64,000 nt of DNA, from contig NC_067203.1 of the NCBI RefSeq assembly GCF_026262505.1, positions 620,001 through 684,000 of the forward strand, read 5' to 3'. This stretch comes from Trichomonas vaginalis G3. Its lineage: Eukaryota > Parabasalia > Trichomonadida > Trichomonadidae. The position numbers were made by a program, and so were the translations under genes. Below are positions 55,345 through 64,000 of the stretch, piece by piece. Under the pieces are notes generated by a model that was given only the letters and a program-made list of their open reading frames with translations, made no database searches and had not been told where the DNA came from. The first letter of the stretch is position 1; each line of letters begins with the position of its first letter.

Positions 55345-55824
55345 ATGAGTGGATCAAGATTCGTAACCGTCAATCAATTAATGGATGCTCTTTCACCAAT
55401 TCTTGAAAATGTTAAACAAGTAGATGTTTATTTCGATGATTATGTAGAAAGTTTATATTATAAAGGTAAACATAATATTAAACCCATTGCTTTTGCATTT
55501 GATAATAAATTAATTGAAAATGCAAAAATTTGGAAATTAATTCCAGATATTGAATATATAACGAATATAACTAATAAATGGTTCAAACGAATTCCAACCA
55601 CAAAAGTTCTTTGTAAATTAATGATCAAAACCGAGGCCAAAGAATTTCATGAATTTACATATCATCCAAATAAAGTTTCAGAACTAGAAAATGAAAAACT
55701 TCAGAAAAAATTAAACGATAGACTTTCAAATGATCGTATTGAAAAAATAAATAAACTAGCAGAAGTTGCATTTAATAATGAAATATTTGATGAATATAAC
55801 CTTGAACTCAGTGATGGGCTTTAA
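55345..55824 (+). CDS. Conserved Maverick protein, 159 aa
   Basis: Counterpart of the Mav1 protein at 10777-11250: FVTVNQLMDALSP … VDVYFDD … KPIAFAFD match in order. The C-terminal half is a charged helix (KVSELENEKLQKKLNDRLSND). ATTTATTTTTTTAATT leader upstream. Function unknown. Confidence 0.6.
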   Translation: MSGSRFVTVNQLMDALSPILENVKQVDVYFDDYVESLYYKGKHNIKPIAFAFDNKLIENAKIWKLIPDIEYITNITNKWFKRIPTTKVLCKLMIKTEAKEFHEFTYHPNKVSELENEKLQKKLNDRLSNDRIEKINKLAEVAFNNEIFDEYNLELSDGL

Positions 55825-55825
55825 G

Positions 55826-55845
55826 GACTCGGGCTCAACGAGTCA
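55826..55845. repeat. GC-rich hairpin after the 159-aa gene
   Basis: GACTCG … CGAGTC with a 7-nt loop just downstream of the stop codon; the only such hairpin seen in Mav2. Confidence 0.5.
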
Positions 55846-55857
55846 TGATTTATGAAA

Positions 55858-56205
55858 TCAATAATTTGATTTATTCTCTTCAATAATTTCTATTCTTTTT
55901 GTTAAATCATCTATTTTCATTAATGAGGTGATTCTTGATTGAGGAATAGATTTCAAACTAACCACTCCTTTTATTTTTGAAATTTTGAATCCATCAACTT
56001 TAAACATTTTATTCAATTTACACGTTGTCAATTCTTCAAATAATTTTTTATTATTAGCATAATAGTCATTAAATTCTTCAACAGATGAAAAAATTTTTAT
56101 TTCAGTAATTGGTTTAACAACGTTTATTTTTTGTTGAACATTTTCACTTTCATTTATTTCTTCCTCCTCTGTTTCATTTATTTTTAAAATGGTTTCATTT
56201 ATCAT
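55858..56205 (-). CDS. Charged coiled-coil protein, 115 aa
   Basis: An acidic Asn/Glu/Ile-rich N-terminus, then FSSVEEFNDYY and a C-terminal helix with KIDDLTKRIEIIEENK. Motif order resembles the 88-residue Mav1 protein (2803-3069). ATTTTTATTTAATG leader. Function unknown. Confidence 0.5.
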   Translation of the reverse strand: MINETILKINETEEEEINESENVQQKINVVKPITEIKIFSSVEEFNDYYANNKKLFEELTTCKLNKMFKVDGFKISKIKGVVSLKSIPQSRITSLMKIDDLTKRIEIIEENKSNY

Positions 56206-56263
56206 TAAATAAAAATTAGAATATAAGTGATGAAATATATTTTTTAATTAATATTAAATCAGA

Positions 56264-56500
56264 AATGGCGGCAGGATTCTTTAAAAAATTATGGGAGGAA
56301 TTAAGAAAGCTGCGGGTTGGGTTCATCAAAAGATTATTAAACCCGTTGCAAACTTTTTGGCACCAGTAGCGAAAACGGCAGGAACTATCATAGGTGGAGT
56401 ATTAGGTACTAAAGCAGGTAATCCGGCGATGGGAGCACAAGCAGGTAACGCAGTTGGTGGAATAGCTGAAGGAATACTTAATAAAATAGGAGGTAGATAG
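56264..56500 (+). CDS. Gly/Ala-rich membrane-active small protein
   Basis: A 69-codon ORF from 56291 (MGGIKKAAGWVHQK…) is open, but the better start is the ATG at 56264 (MAAGFFKK), one A short in an A-run of joining the frame. It has an amphipathic basic start, then a Gly/Ala-rich hydrophobic stretch (TAGTIIGGVLGTKAG, QAGNAVGGIAEGI). Resembles the 178-residue Mav1 protein at 22890 in composition. Possibly a small internal virion or membrane-disrupting protein; that is inference. Confidence 0.5.
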
Positions 56501-56529
56501 TGGAAAAATAAATAAATATTATTTTTATC

Positions 56530-56740
56530 TTAGTATCGGTTGAAGTCTTTGATAAACTTTTTCTCCTTTATTTAATATTTCTCTTATTGGGGCAGCTTTT
56601 GGTTATTGATTCAGCAACGTCACTAATTGCTTCTTTATTCTTAAATATCCAATTTGCCCTTCTTCAATGTTTCCCAAACTTTATGCGCTCCTCTTTTTAC
56701 TTATCCCATAATTTTTAAAGAATCCTGCAGCCATAGTTGA
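56530..56740 (-). pseudogene. Decayed paralogue of the Gly/Ala-rich protein start
   Basis: Read on the minus strand from 56738, ATG-GCT-GCA-GGA-TTC-TTT-AAA encodes the same MAAGFFK start as the gene at 56264 on the other strand. Coding-like sequence continues in changing frames (HKVWETLKKGKLDI, then IFKNKEAISDVAESITK) to a stop near 56540. Convergent with its intact neighbour. Confidence 0.45.
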
Positions 56741-56803
56741 TTATTTCATTAAAATTAAAAATTCATTTTCATCTTTTAATTTTGATTTTTTATTTATTAA
56801 TAA

Positions 56804-57376
56804 ATGACGACTAACTATTTGGTGCCAAACACTAAACCGATTAATGGAAATGTATTTCATTCATTCGAAAAGATAAATGAAATATTCGCAAAGAATGACG
56901 GTAGAAGATATTATAGAGAACTTGAAAGTTCATGCTATGACTCTGATGCTCCATATTTTGATGATAAACAAACTCATTTAAGAATTACAAATCCGGCTCA
57001 TGATGTGAACCAATTAGGTGACACATATATTAAACGCAAAGTTAAAGCAACTCTAGTTTCAAATAAAGCTTTCACATGTGATGCCGCTTTTAAATGCATG
57101 CGTTTATTCGTTGGTTACAAATCATCAAATCAAAGCTTTAAACAATTAGAAGTAGAAACCGAAAGAGGTGATGCCGGTTATCTTCAGATGGATTGCGCCC
57201 GTGAATCTTTCGCATTTGCAACATATAAACCAAAATCAGAAAGGAAAGTTAAAAAGTTTGTTCATTCGTTATATAATAATGTTCAAAAATATGATAACTC
57301 AGTATGTGGTAAATATATTGACCCTTCAGAAGTTTTCAAGAAGCAAATGAAGAAGTTGATGTCACTTTTGATATGA
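56804..57376 (+). CDS. MCP: Major capsid protein, N-terminal part (frameshifted)
   Basis: 190 codons of clear capsid-type beta-rich sequence (RRYYRELESSCYDSD … LRITNPAHDVNQLGD). The last ~14 codons are out of the true frame. Adding one T to the T-run at 57333-57336 (GTTTTC) would join it to the downstream frame as …PSEVFQEANEEVDVTFDMIIPV. One base loss, real or from sequencing, explains the split. The combined protein would be about 547 residues, close to the 524 of Mav1. Confidence 0.7.
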   Translation: MTTNYLVPNTKPINGNVFHSFEKINEIFAKNDGRRYYRELESSCYDSDAPYFDDKQTHLRITNPAHDVNQLGDTYIKRKVKATLVSNKAFTCDAAFKCMRLFVGYKSSNQSFKQLEVETERGDAGYLQMDCARESFAFATYKPKSERKVKKFVHSLYNNVQKYDNSVCGKYIDPSEVFKKQMKKLMSLLI

Positions 57377-58443
57377 TTATTCCGGTAAATGATTTGTTAG
57401 CATTTCAGGCGTTCGATGATTATCCTAAATCATTTGGTGATATCATTCTTAAATATTATGTTTTCAGGGATACTTTAGTATTTTGTCAGGTTGACCCGTT
57501 AAGAGTTGCTGATTTACAAAATTACGTTTATGAAAAGATAACTGATGAAAATTATGAAAAGATTATGAATCATGTTTATAAATATGATCGCAAATTCCAA
57601 CAAATCGGACTTCCTACCAAATTAATTACAAGCTTAGCCGCTACATCTGCTGACGCAACAGTTGATAACGTTATTATTTCATGCACAAAGATGGAAGTTT
57701 TAGAGGATAAATGCATTACACCAGGATACGGTTTAATTGAAGAATCAGTTAAAGCAATACCACGTTTATTCAGTAAGGAAGATCCATTCATGATTCCAGC
57801 TCAACATATTGACGTTCGTTCACTAAATGGAGGTTGCATCACTCCTGAAGGTATCAGCTCAGATTTCTCATACGCTCTTCATAATGTTACAGATGTTGTG
57901 TTAACATTTCCGAAGAATGCAATGCAAAGAACAGTTTTAGAAAATCCAATGCTTCGAGGTCTTCAGGTCACTATAGATTCCAGAAACTTCCCCGATCAAG
58001 CGATGACCACAGTGGGTGACATATTCTTTACACGTATGCTTCAAGCTTCTGATTTAGATGGAGTGAATGAATGCACAGAAGAATACGAGGACTCATTAAC
58101 TAGACCACTGAATGATGATAATGGCACACCATTAGCTAGAACATGGAAAGACCAAACTTCATTCTTATGCACTATTCCAGTTCAACGTGATGGAGCGGGT
58201 ATATTCTTTGATGGATTAGAAACTTTCAATTCACAAGTTACAGTACAAGTGAAAGCTTATCCAATCATTCAGGGTGAAAATGACACTTACTGTTCAAAGG
58301 TGACAAATCCTCCTCAGGTTTGGTTTACTAGGACTACATATTGGACATGGACACCAGATGAAGGTTTGAAATATCATCCAACAGGTACACCACCACAGTA
58401 TAGAAGTTCATATGATGAAATATTGATGAATAGAAATGTTTAA
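57373..58443 (+). CDS. MCP: Major capsid protein, C-terminal part
   Basis: 356 codons starting at an internal Met. MIIPVNDLLAFQAFDDYPK matches the RIPVRRFLPLEAIRFIP segment of the Mav1 capsid protein in position. The C-terminal half is beta-rich with several short conserved turns (IPAQHIDVRSLNGG, DQTSFLCTIPVQRDG). It is continuous with 56804-57376 but for one frameshift. Confidence 0.72.
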   Translation: MIIPVNDLLAFQAFDDYPKSFGDIILKYYVFRDTLVFCQVDPLRVADLQNYVYEKITDENYEKIMNHVYKYDRKFQQIGLPTKLITSLAATSADATVDNVIISCTKMEVLEDKCITPGYGLIEESVKAIPRLFSKEDPFMIPAQHIDVRSLNGGCITPEGISSDFSYALHNVTDVVLTFPKNAMQRTVLENPMLRGLQVTIDSRNFPDQAMTTVGDIFFTRMLQASDLDGVNECTEEYEDSLTRPLNDDNGTPLARTWKDQTSFLCTIPVQRDGAGIFFDGLETFNSQVTVQVKAYPIIQGENDTYCSKVTNPPQVWFTRTTYWTWTPDEGLKYHPTGTPPQYRSSYDEILMNRNV

Positions 58444-58467
58444 AATTATAAATTTATTTTTGATTAA

Positions 58468-58962
58468 ATGGATTTCAATTCTGAAGAATTAACAGATGTA
58501 TATAATACCTACATAGATGATATGATTAATGAAGCATTGAGTGATAATAGAAATGCTCTATCTAAGGAAAAATTAATGAAAATTCCATATTCTGAATGTT
58601 ATTTAAATTCAATCACTGCAGCAATTGGTAAACAGAATAAGGGTAAAACATTAACGATATTAAAACAAATTATCATTATTGCTAACACTTCCCCCTATTC
58701 ACATGTGTTAATTTATATCAACCGTTCAGGTTCACCTTCAGATGATACATTTGAATCTTTAAAGCATTTAATCAAAATTCCAATTATTTATTTATCACAA
58801 GAAGAAGCAGAAGATTATTTAAAAAACTTTTTAATGTATAAAGAATTATATAATACAATCAAGAAGCAAGGATTAGAGGATAAAATTATTGATAAACAAA
58901 GGGATGAATTATTTGAAACACTTTCTATTTCAAATTTTGATAAAGAATTTTTGCATTCACTA
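58468..58962 (+). CDS. ATP: Packaging ATPase, 5' half, cut by mariner
   Basis: Walker A GKQNKGKTLTI at about residue 55-65; beta strands follow. The frame runs to DKEFLHSL, where the mariner target TA lies in the third codon. The true next codons are at 60268 (IFLDDAV), which is Walker B. TTTATTTTTGATTAAATG leader. Confidence 0.78.
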
Positions 58963-59042
58963 TAGGGTGTCCAAAGGTGTGTTTAGCACAAACCTGAATA
59001 CTGCGAATAGAAATAAACAAGTTACATATATATAAAGTTTAT

Positions 59043-59567
59043 TTAAATATAATCACCATTGGATTCAATCACGCGTTCGCAGCGATCGATCCAGGCTTGA
59101 AAGACACGCTTTAAATCATCATGAGAAAATTGCTCAAATTGCTCTCTTACAAAATTTTCAAGATCATCTGGACTCGCGAATTCGCGTCCTTCAGCTCTCT
59201 TTTTTAGCGTGCCGAATAAATAAAAGTCAGAGGGTGCAATATCAGGTGAATAAATTGGGTTTGGAACAACTTTGACATTGTTTTCCAACAAGTAATTCAT
59301 TACCTTATGACTTTTGTGAACTCTTGAATTATCAAAATGAATTGCAAACTTTTGTTTTTGTTGTTTGGATTTCTCAAACTCATCAGAATTGATAATTTGA
59401 GTAAGAACATTGTCAATTAGATACTGAGCATTCATCGTATTAGGTTTTTGAAGAATATCAATTGCGATGATGCCATTCACGCCCCAAAAAACCGACAACA
59501 TCATCATTGGTGTGTCAATTTTTTTCTTCGGGAATGTTTGCGGATTTTCATCCTTCGGGATCCACAT
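59043..59567 (-). CDS. Mariner transposase, C-terminal catalytic part
   Basis: IHFDNSRVHKS supplies the second Asp and YSPDIAPSDFYLFG the third, with 34 residues between, the DD34D pattern of mariner. The first Asp (GDESWFQYATEAKIM) lies just upstream in the same frame at about 59595-59614, before the ATG of this ORF. Ends with CERVIESNGDYI. Confidence 0.85.
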   Translation of the reverse strand: MWIPKDENPQTFPKKKIDTPMMMLSVFWGVNGIIAIDILQKPNTMNAQYLIDNVLTQIINSDEFEKSKQQKQKFAIHFDNSRVHKSHKVMNYLLENNVKVVPNPIYSPDIAPSDFYLFGTLKKRAEGREFASPDDLENFVREQFEQFSHDDLKRVFQAWIDRCERVIESNGDYI

Positions 59568-60058
59568 GATTTTGGCTTCTGTTGCATATTGAAACCAAGA
59601 CTCGTCCCCTGTTACTAAAAGCGAAACTTCTTGGATTGATACGCACCCAATATAGAGAGGAGCTCTTTCGAAGATTGGACTCTAGATTTTTTTTGAACTG
59701 AATTAAGGTTGTGCGGAACCCAACGTGTATACGCTAGTTTGTAGTTCAAATAATTGTGCAGATAATAACTGACTGTTGTACGTGGTATCTGTGTCATCTC
59801 CTCTATCCTTCTGAGTGATGCTCTTGGGTCTTCATCTAGCGCTTGAAGAATTGCTTTGATTTTTCTTTGATCCGGCGATTTTTTGTCAATTTTTATGATG
59901 GGCGCCTTTTTGTTCATGAAGTGATACATCCTAACATGATACGTTACAGTGGAATAGCTAGGAGCATCCATACCGAAGCATTTTACCAAGGTCTCGTAAA
60001 TTTTTTTACAGTCTTTGCATTTTTTTGCAAGAGCGAGGATGTTTTCTTTATGATTCAT
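59568..60058 (-). CDS. Mariner transposase, N-terminal DNA-binding part
   Basis: The start is taken as the Met at 60058 (MNHKENILALAKKC) because residues before it are encoded by non-conserved sequence. Two helix-turn-helix segments are visible (CKKIYETLVKCFG … STVTYHVRM and RASLRRIEEMTQIPRTTVSYYLHN). A frameshift near 59630 (…SILGAYQS) separates it from the GDES-containing frame. Confidence 0.8.
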
Positions 60059-60265
60059 TAAAAAAATGAAAAAAATCCCGCCAAAATTTCCCGCGAAACC
60101 GCCTCTTGTCTCAAAATTCATTTTATATCCCGGCATGGCGCCAAAATACAACATACTCATCATATACATATATTCATATTTTTTATTATATATTTATAAT
60201 CAGCATATATCTCCTTTAATAGTCTCATATAGAGCGCTGTGCTAAACGCACCTTTGGACACCCTA

Positions 60266-60588
60266 TAATTTTTCTAGATGATGCCGTGAAATCAAAACTA
60301 ATAACAAATGAGAAATCATATTTTAATCAGTTATTAACTCAATGTCGACACATTCAGTGTTCATTCTTCATGGCTGTTCAATACTTCAAAGCATTAAGCA
60401 CAAACATTAAATCAAATCTATCAACACTTTTCATTTTCAGTGGGTTTAGTCGTCAACAGTTGAACGTTATGCTTTATCAAGTGAATTTACCAATGAGCAT
60501 TAATGAACTTTACACACAATATCAGCAATTAGGTGAACATGGAAAAATAATAGTTGATTTAAATAAAGGAGGTGTTAAATTTGATTAA
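60266..60588 (+). CDS. ATP: Packaging ATPase, 3' half
   Basis: In frame, IFLDDAVKSKLITN gives Walker B, followed by SFFMAVQYFKALSTNIK and FSGFSRQQLNVMLYQ, which match the QTWRFLALNIKR and FQGFSRYDIELIWKQ motifs of the Mav1 ATPase. Any ATG-based start here (60286) is an artefact of the mariner insertion. Ends at TAA 60588. Confidence 0.78.
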
Positions 60589-60628
60589 CTTTTTATAATT
60601 AATTTTTATTTTTTATTTATAATTAAAC

Positions 60629-61528
60629 ATGACAGAAATAGCAAATCTTCTACAGGTTCCATTAAAACAAGGGACAAACAAAAAGGGTGCATATAATAGA
60701 ACTATGAAAGTTCCTGATGGAATGAAAGAATTAGTTCATATTGTTGCTGGTCTTCAAAAGGATGTTAAACAAATGAGAAACGTTTTAACATTACCAGAAG
60801 CTCAAGCATATGCCAAACGTCATGGACCAAATTGGGAAGCACATGAAGCAGACATTACAGGACCAAATGGAAAGCCTGATGGTATAAATGAAGTTTTCGT
60901 TACTGATGGTCAAGGAAATATTAAAGTCATAAATGGTTATAAATTAACTATGTCTGATTATCCTAAACGTAAAGCATATAATGAACGTTATCCTATGCAA
61001 TTTGATGAAAATGGAAAAGCTGTTAAACAACATATCGGAGACAGTAAAGATGGACCAATTCTTTCATACCGTCGTAATCCATATTCTTATTTCAATGAAG
61101 AATTAAACGCTATTGAAGAAGGACCAAACGGATTACCACGATATGTTAATCAGTTTGATGGTCAATATGCAAATTTGAGACCTGAAATTCCAGCTAAGAA
61201 ATTCTTTAAAGTTGCTTTATTCGATCCAGTGTTCAATGAACAGAAAGAAGCAATGAAAGCAGAATTTAAACCAATTCAAGTGGCAAGAATTTCTTCATCT
61301 TCACTTTCAGAAGCGTTCAAGGAATTGATAAAGAAACCACTTTATTCTCAACAAGGTTATAACTTTGATTTAATTAAAGAAAGTGATAGACGTAAATTAG
61401 AAAAATCAGATGGTTTTAAGAATGCATGTAATGAAATGATTAAAGATATTGTAAATGATAAAATAAGACTGGAAGAAACTCAAAGCAATATCAATAACAT
61501 AATTGGTGCAGTTACAAAGAAAGTATAA
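60629..61528 (+). CDS. Unknown Maverick protein, 299 aa
   Basis: Intact. The N-terminus ([20 protein letters not shown]) is followed by a domain with [36 protein letters not shown] and [16 protein letters not shown], and a Lys/Glu-rich helical C-terminus. It lies next to the ATPase and capsid genes, so a virion or packaging role is plausible. No close Mav1 counterpart recognised. Confidence 0.55.
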   Translation: MTEIANLLQVPLKQGTNKKGAYNRTMKVPDGMKELVHIVAGLQKDVKQMRNVLTLPEAQAYAKRHGPNWEAHEADITGPNGKPDGINEVFVTDGQGNIKVINGYKLTMSDYPKRKAYNERYPMQFDENGKAVKQHIGDSKDGPILSYRRNPYSYFNEELNAIEEGPNGLPRYVNQFDGQYANLRPEIPAKKFFKVALFDPVFNEQKEAMKAEFKPIQVARISSSSLSEAFKELIKKPLYSQQGYNFDLIKESDRRKLEKSDGFKNACNEMIKDIVNDKIRLEETQSNINNIIGAVTKKV

Positions 61529-61612
61529 GCAAACAATGATGAACCTTGGGATATTACCGTAACAACTAAATAAAACTTTAAATATATTTTTCTTTTTTTT
61601 ATTCAATTATAA

Positions 61613-61951
61613 ATGAGAAGACGTTTCACAAGTCAAAAGAACACAAACGCAAAAGCAGAGATTACGGTTGGTTATAACGTAAATGATGATAAATCACGAA
61701 TTATTCAAAATGTTAAAGTTAATGTTAGTCCTGAATTAACAAGGTCAGCAACTCAACCAAATTTATTAACTCGTGACTTACCGAAAAAGGAGGAGGAGCA
61801 AAATAAAGAAGATGAAGACCCAATCATTTTATCTGAACCCGGTAAAGAACCCGTTGAAATTCCCACTTATCCAACATACCCCCGCCTCTTTCATCAAACA
61901 TCGAGAACCCAGGAATCTACGATTCCAGTCGCAATGCGCCATATAAAATAG
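61613..61951 (+). CDS. Conserved Maverick protein, N-terminal part (frameshifted)
   Basis: 112 codons; a basic start, a beta-type stretch and a Pro/Glu-rich linker. The last residues (LFHQTSRTQEST…) are out of frame: one extra C in the C-run near 61879-61883 would give SSNIENPGIYDSSRNAPYK and join 61969-62310. Together they equal the Mav1 gene at 19841-20455. Confidence 0.55.
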   Translation: MRRRFTSQKNTNAKAEITVGYNVNDDKSRIIQNVKVNVSPELTRSATQPNLLTRDLPKKEEEQNKEDEDPIILSEPGKEPVEIPTYPTYPRLFHQTSRTQESTIPVAMRHIK

Positions 61952-62310
61952 ACATTAATTCAGAATTAATGAAAATTTACCGTGATATAATAATTAATAA
62001 TTATGATTCAATAATGAATTTAATTGACCAATCCGGTTTAATTATTTTACCTTATGAATCATTAATTCACATTATCGCCATTCTTTGTGATGTTCAAGAT
62101 TCAGACGTTAAGATTCAATTTTTCATAGATGATGAGGTTTCATGCTGCGGAACAGTTGCAAAAATAAATCCTATAAAGGATATTAGCACAATTAAGATAT
62201 CAAAGAACGGAGCAACAACTGAACTACATTTAACTTATAATAACATATACAATAAAATAGTTGATGAATATAAAATATCACTTGAAAAATTCTTTGTTAA
62301 GGCTATTTAA
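61952..62310 (+). CDS. Conserved Maverick protein, C-terminal part
   Basis: The ATG-based frame begins at 61969 but coding continues upstream in frame (DINSEL). It matches the C-terminal domain of the Mav1 protein at 19841: SGLIILPYESLIHIIAI, then CCGTVAKINPIKD, then EYKISLEKFFV. The shared CCG motif is notable. Function unknown. Confidence 0.6.
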
Positions 62311-62786
62311 TATTCAAGCATTAACATTATTGAATAATAATCCTTTGAATCATAATCGATAATAATTGACCTTTCACCAGTTTCTATCGTTTGTTTTATT
62401 TCTTTTTGTTCCCCACTATCCGGATCGGTCATTGTAATTGTTTTTGTTATAGTATCAGCTTTATCTTTAACTTCAATCTTTTTTCCATCGGGATATTTAA
62501 ACCAAAATTCCAAAAATTCGATATTGTCAATCTGTTCATATTTTAATCTATCAATTACATTTTTAATACCATCTGAAAATCTTATGAAATGGTCATTATA
62601 TGGGTTTGATTGAACTAAATTTGAATGAAGTGAAATATAACCTGTTGATGAATATGACATTGACTCATATTTTCTGAAAACACTAAAATTTATAACATGA
62701 ATGAATTTCTTATTCGTTGAATTTATGAATTCTTGAGGTAATCTTATTCTAGTTTTATTTATCACTGGAAAATAACGCTTTACCAT
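62307..62786 (-). CDS. Beta-rich Maverick protein, 159 aa
   Basis: The frame opens at 62819, but the ATG at 62786 (MVKRYFPVINKTRI) leaves room for the divergent gene at 62806 and is preferred. Beta-rich with YSSTGYISLHSNLVQSNPY; the C-terminus ends IMLMLEY. Convergent, with a 4-bp overlap, to the preceding gene. Possibly a capsid-associated protein; no firm homologue in Mav1. Confidence 0.5.
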   Translation of the reverse strand: MVKRYFPVINKTRIRLPQEFINSTNKKFIHVINFSVFRKYESMSYSSTGYISLHSNLVQSNPYNDHFIRFSDGIKNVIDRLKYEQIDNIEFLEFWFKYPDGKKIEVKDKADTITKTITMTDPDSGEQKEIKQTIETGERSIIIDYDSKDYYSIMLMLEY

Positions 62787-62805
62787 ATTTTTAATCGTAA
62801 TAAAA

Positions 62806-63177
62806 ATGTCAATTATCAATATTATTTCGAATAATAACTGTGAATTAAATTTAACAGTTAGCGGAATTTATAATGTTACTCTCGTTTCTGTGAGTGGTAA
62901 ATTTAATCCCATTCTTTTAGACCCTTCAGATTATATATCATTTATTAAAGATGACCATGAAAAAACGTATGATATGTATATAAATAATGTGATAGCGAAA
63001 TGGGATATTAACATGATTTTAAGTTATTTAAATGAATCATTTATCGTATGGTATGAAGAAAATTTTAAATCAAAACCTGATAAACTTTTTGAACTTGATG
63101 AAATAAATAACCTTATTAAATTCCCGCTGAAATTAAATTTTGTACTCCCCATCTTCGTTCATTGTTGGGGATATTAA
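62806..63177 (+). CDS. Penton-like protein, N-terminal part (frameshifted)
   Basis: 123 codons with alternating hydrophobics (LNLTVSGIYNVTLVSVSG, FPLKLNFVLP). The end (IFVHCWGY) is out of frame; one more C in the C-run at 63147-63150 would continue as HLRSLLGILNFEKDV and join the next ORF. The whole, about 235 residues, equals the Mav1 gene at 18824. Confidence 0.55.
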   Translation: MSIINIISNNNCELNLTVSGIYNVTLVSVSGKFNPILLDPSDYISFIKDDHEKTYDMYINNVIAKWDINMILSYLNESFIVWYEENFKSKPDKLFELDEINNLIKFPLKLNFVLPIFVHCWGY

Positions 63178-63515
63178 ATTTTGAAAAAGATGTTGGGGAT
63201 GTTTTGTATTCTGACACTGGTTCCAATTTCATTTTAATCAAATGTGATAAGGTTAATACCCCAATGAGATTTTCACATCAAACATTAGACCCTAACTCTT
63301 ACCCATCAATACAAAACATTTTATCCATCAACTTAAACACATTTTCTTTATCATATCCGTTTCAATTATCCGGGAATTCATTTATTCTTCATTCAAAAGA
63401 TTTATCAAATATTAAATTTAGAGTAACTGACCTATTTGATTGTGATTTAGAATTCATGAATGAAATATTATGGCAATTTCAAATAGAAAAAATAGGTGAT
63501 GAGATAACAGATTAA
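63162..63515 (+). CDS. Penton-like protein, C-terminal part
   Basis: The C-terminus (HSKDLSNIKFRVTDLFDCDLEF … WQFQIEKIG) matches that of the Mav1 256-residue protein (HNLKDMQFRLVDFQGEPVEL … VEVDFL). Next to a fibre-adaptor-like gene in both elements. The internal ATG at 63162 is not the true start. Confidence 0.6.
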   Translation: MLGILNFEKDVGDVLYSDTGSNFILIKCDKVNTPMRFSHQTLDPNSYPSIQNILSINLNTFSLSYPFQLSGNSFILHSKDLSNIKFRVTDLFDCDLEFMNEILWQFQIEKIGDEITD

Positions 63516-63540
63516 ATATTTATTTTTAAATCATAATAAA

Positions 63541-64000
63541 TGATTAAACAACAGCAACCACAGCAACTTAAGGCACAAAGCACCCAGGTCCCTCAGACCA
63601 TTACATACGCCATATATACATATAATTCAAAGACGGCAGAACAAACGCAAAGGTTGAAATATGGAGATTTGGAGATAGTATTGAAAAATGACCATTTCGA
63701 ATTCGTTTGCAAGGGTGGTGCAGTGATATCAAATATAAAAGAAATTTTATTTATGAATTCTAAAATTAAAGGTATAACGGATGATATAACATCAATTCCA
63801 CCAGAAGAACAGAGATATTACGCATTAAATGCATTTCCTAAAGTTTTGAAGATTGGAAGATTTAATTTAAATGAGGAATTCATAGAAGGTTTCCTAAATG
63901 ACATAATGAAGAAGGTAGATAAAGAATATATGGCTAGTGAGTTAATGAAGAAGGCAAATTTGGTTTATGTTGATGAAAAAGATAATGAAATTAAAGAAAG
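63541..64000 (+). CDS. Fibre-adaptor-like protein, partial
   Basis: An open frame runs off the window: MIKQQQPQQLKAQST, then TYAIYTYNSKTAEQTQRLKYG resembling the Mav1 protein at 18522, then a folded region and Lys/Asp-rich sequence. At least 153 codons. In Mav1 the counterpart neighbours the collagen-like fibre, so the Mav2 fibre may lie just beyond the window. TATTTTTAAATC leader before the ATG. Confidence 0.55.

Larger units (their letters stand above)
58963..60265 (-). mobile_element. Mariner element inserted in ATPase gene
   Basis: 1303 bp with 28-bp inverted ends beginning TAGGGTGTCCAAAGGTG, flanked by TA duplications (58961-58962 and 60266-60267). The single transposase gene on the minus strand has one frameshift near 59630. 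Without the element and one TA copy, the ATPase frame is restored across Walker B. Confidence 0.92.
55300..64000. mobile_element. Second Maverick element (Mav2), partial
   Basis: From about 55300 to the window end the genes are Maverick type: capsid protein, packaging ATPase and conserved proteins that match Mav1 genes in sequence motifs but in a different order and on the opposite strand. Terminal repeat, integrase and polymerase are not in view; the left edge cannot be fixed because no terminal repeat matching Mav1 is seen. Single-base losses in short homopolymers break at least four genes. Confidence 0.8.

Overview
The window is AT-rich DNA from a parabasalid protist. The evidence is Maverick/Polinton elements, a mariner element, BspA-like leucine-rich repeat, AIG1-like, tetraspanin and parallel beta-helix surface-type genes, and no visible introns. 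A Tritrichomonas (foetus-like) genome is favoured; Trichomonas vaginalis is the alternative. The organism name is inference.

Layout. 1-2006: no convincing gene; a cluster of homologous hairpins. 2145-24097: a complete ~22 kb Maverick (Mav1) with ~0.7 kb terminal inverted repeats and a TCCCT(A) target duplication, inserted in frame into a beta-helix protein gene whose two halves flank it. Mav1 encodes major capsid protein, protein-primed DNA polymerase B, integrase, packaging ATPase, capsid-like paralogues, KilA-N proteins, and a fibre gene with collagen-like, coiled and phage tail-fibre-like parts. Several Mav1 genes are broken by frameshifts or stops.

24098-35065: host genes (beta-helix 5' part, RhoGEF-PH-kelch protein, COP9 signalosome CSN4-like protein, BspA-like protein, AIG1-like GTPase). 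35066-44789: repeat territory with a dispersed repeat family, a 2 kb non-autonomous transposon made of an array of long hairpins, and a 1.1 kb minisatellite. 44790-54193: a 1778-residue Ser/Lys/Asp-repeat protein, an ankyrin relic, a tetraspanin, a second shorter copy of the hairpin-array transposon, and a thioredoxin/PDI-like protein. 54690-55195: a 15-bp-unit minisatellite. From about 55300 to the window end: the left part of a second, different Maverick (Mav2) with capsid protein, ATPase and capsid-like genes; its ATPase is split by a mariner element exactly in the Walker B codons.

Together the Maverick genes form a virus-like kit: capsid and penton-like proteins, genome packaging, protein-primed replication, integration and a candidate attachment fibre. 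The least explained signals are (1) two-hairpin GC-rich modules scattered through Mav1, one with a matching empty site in the same element, several read through in coding frames; (2) the hairpin-array transposons, where two classes of diverged but perfectly self-complementary hairpins alternate; (3) a six-copy palindromic intergenic repeat in Mav1.
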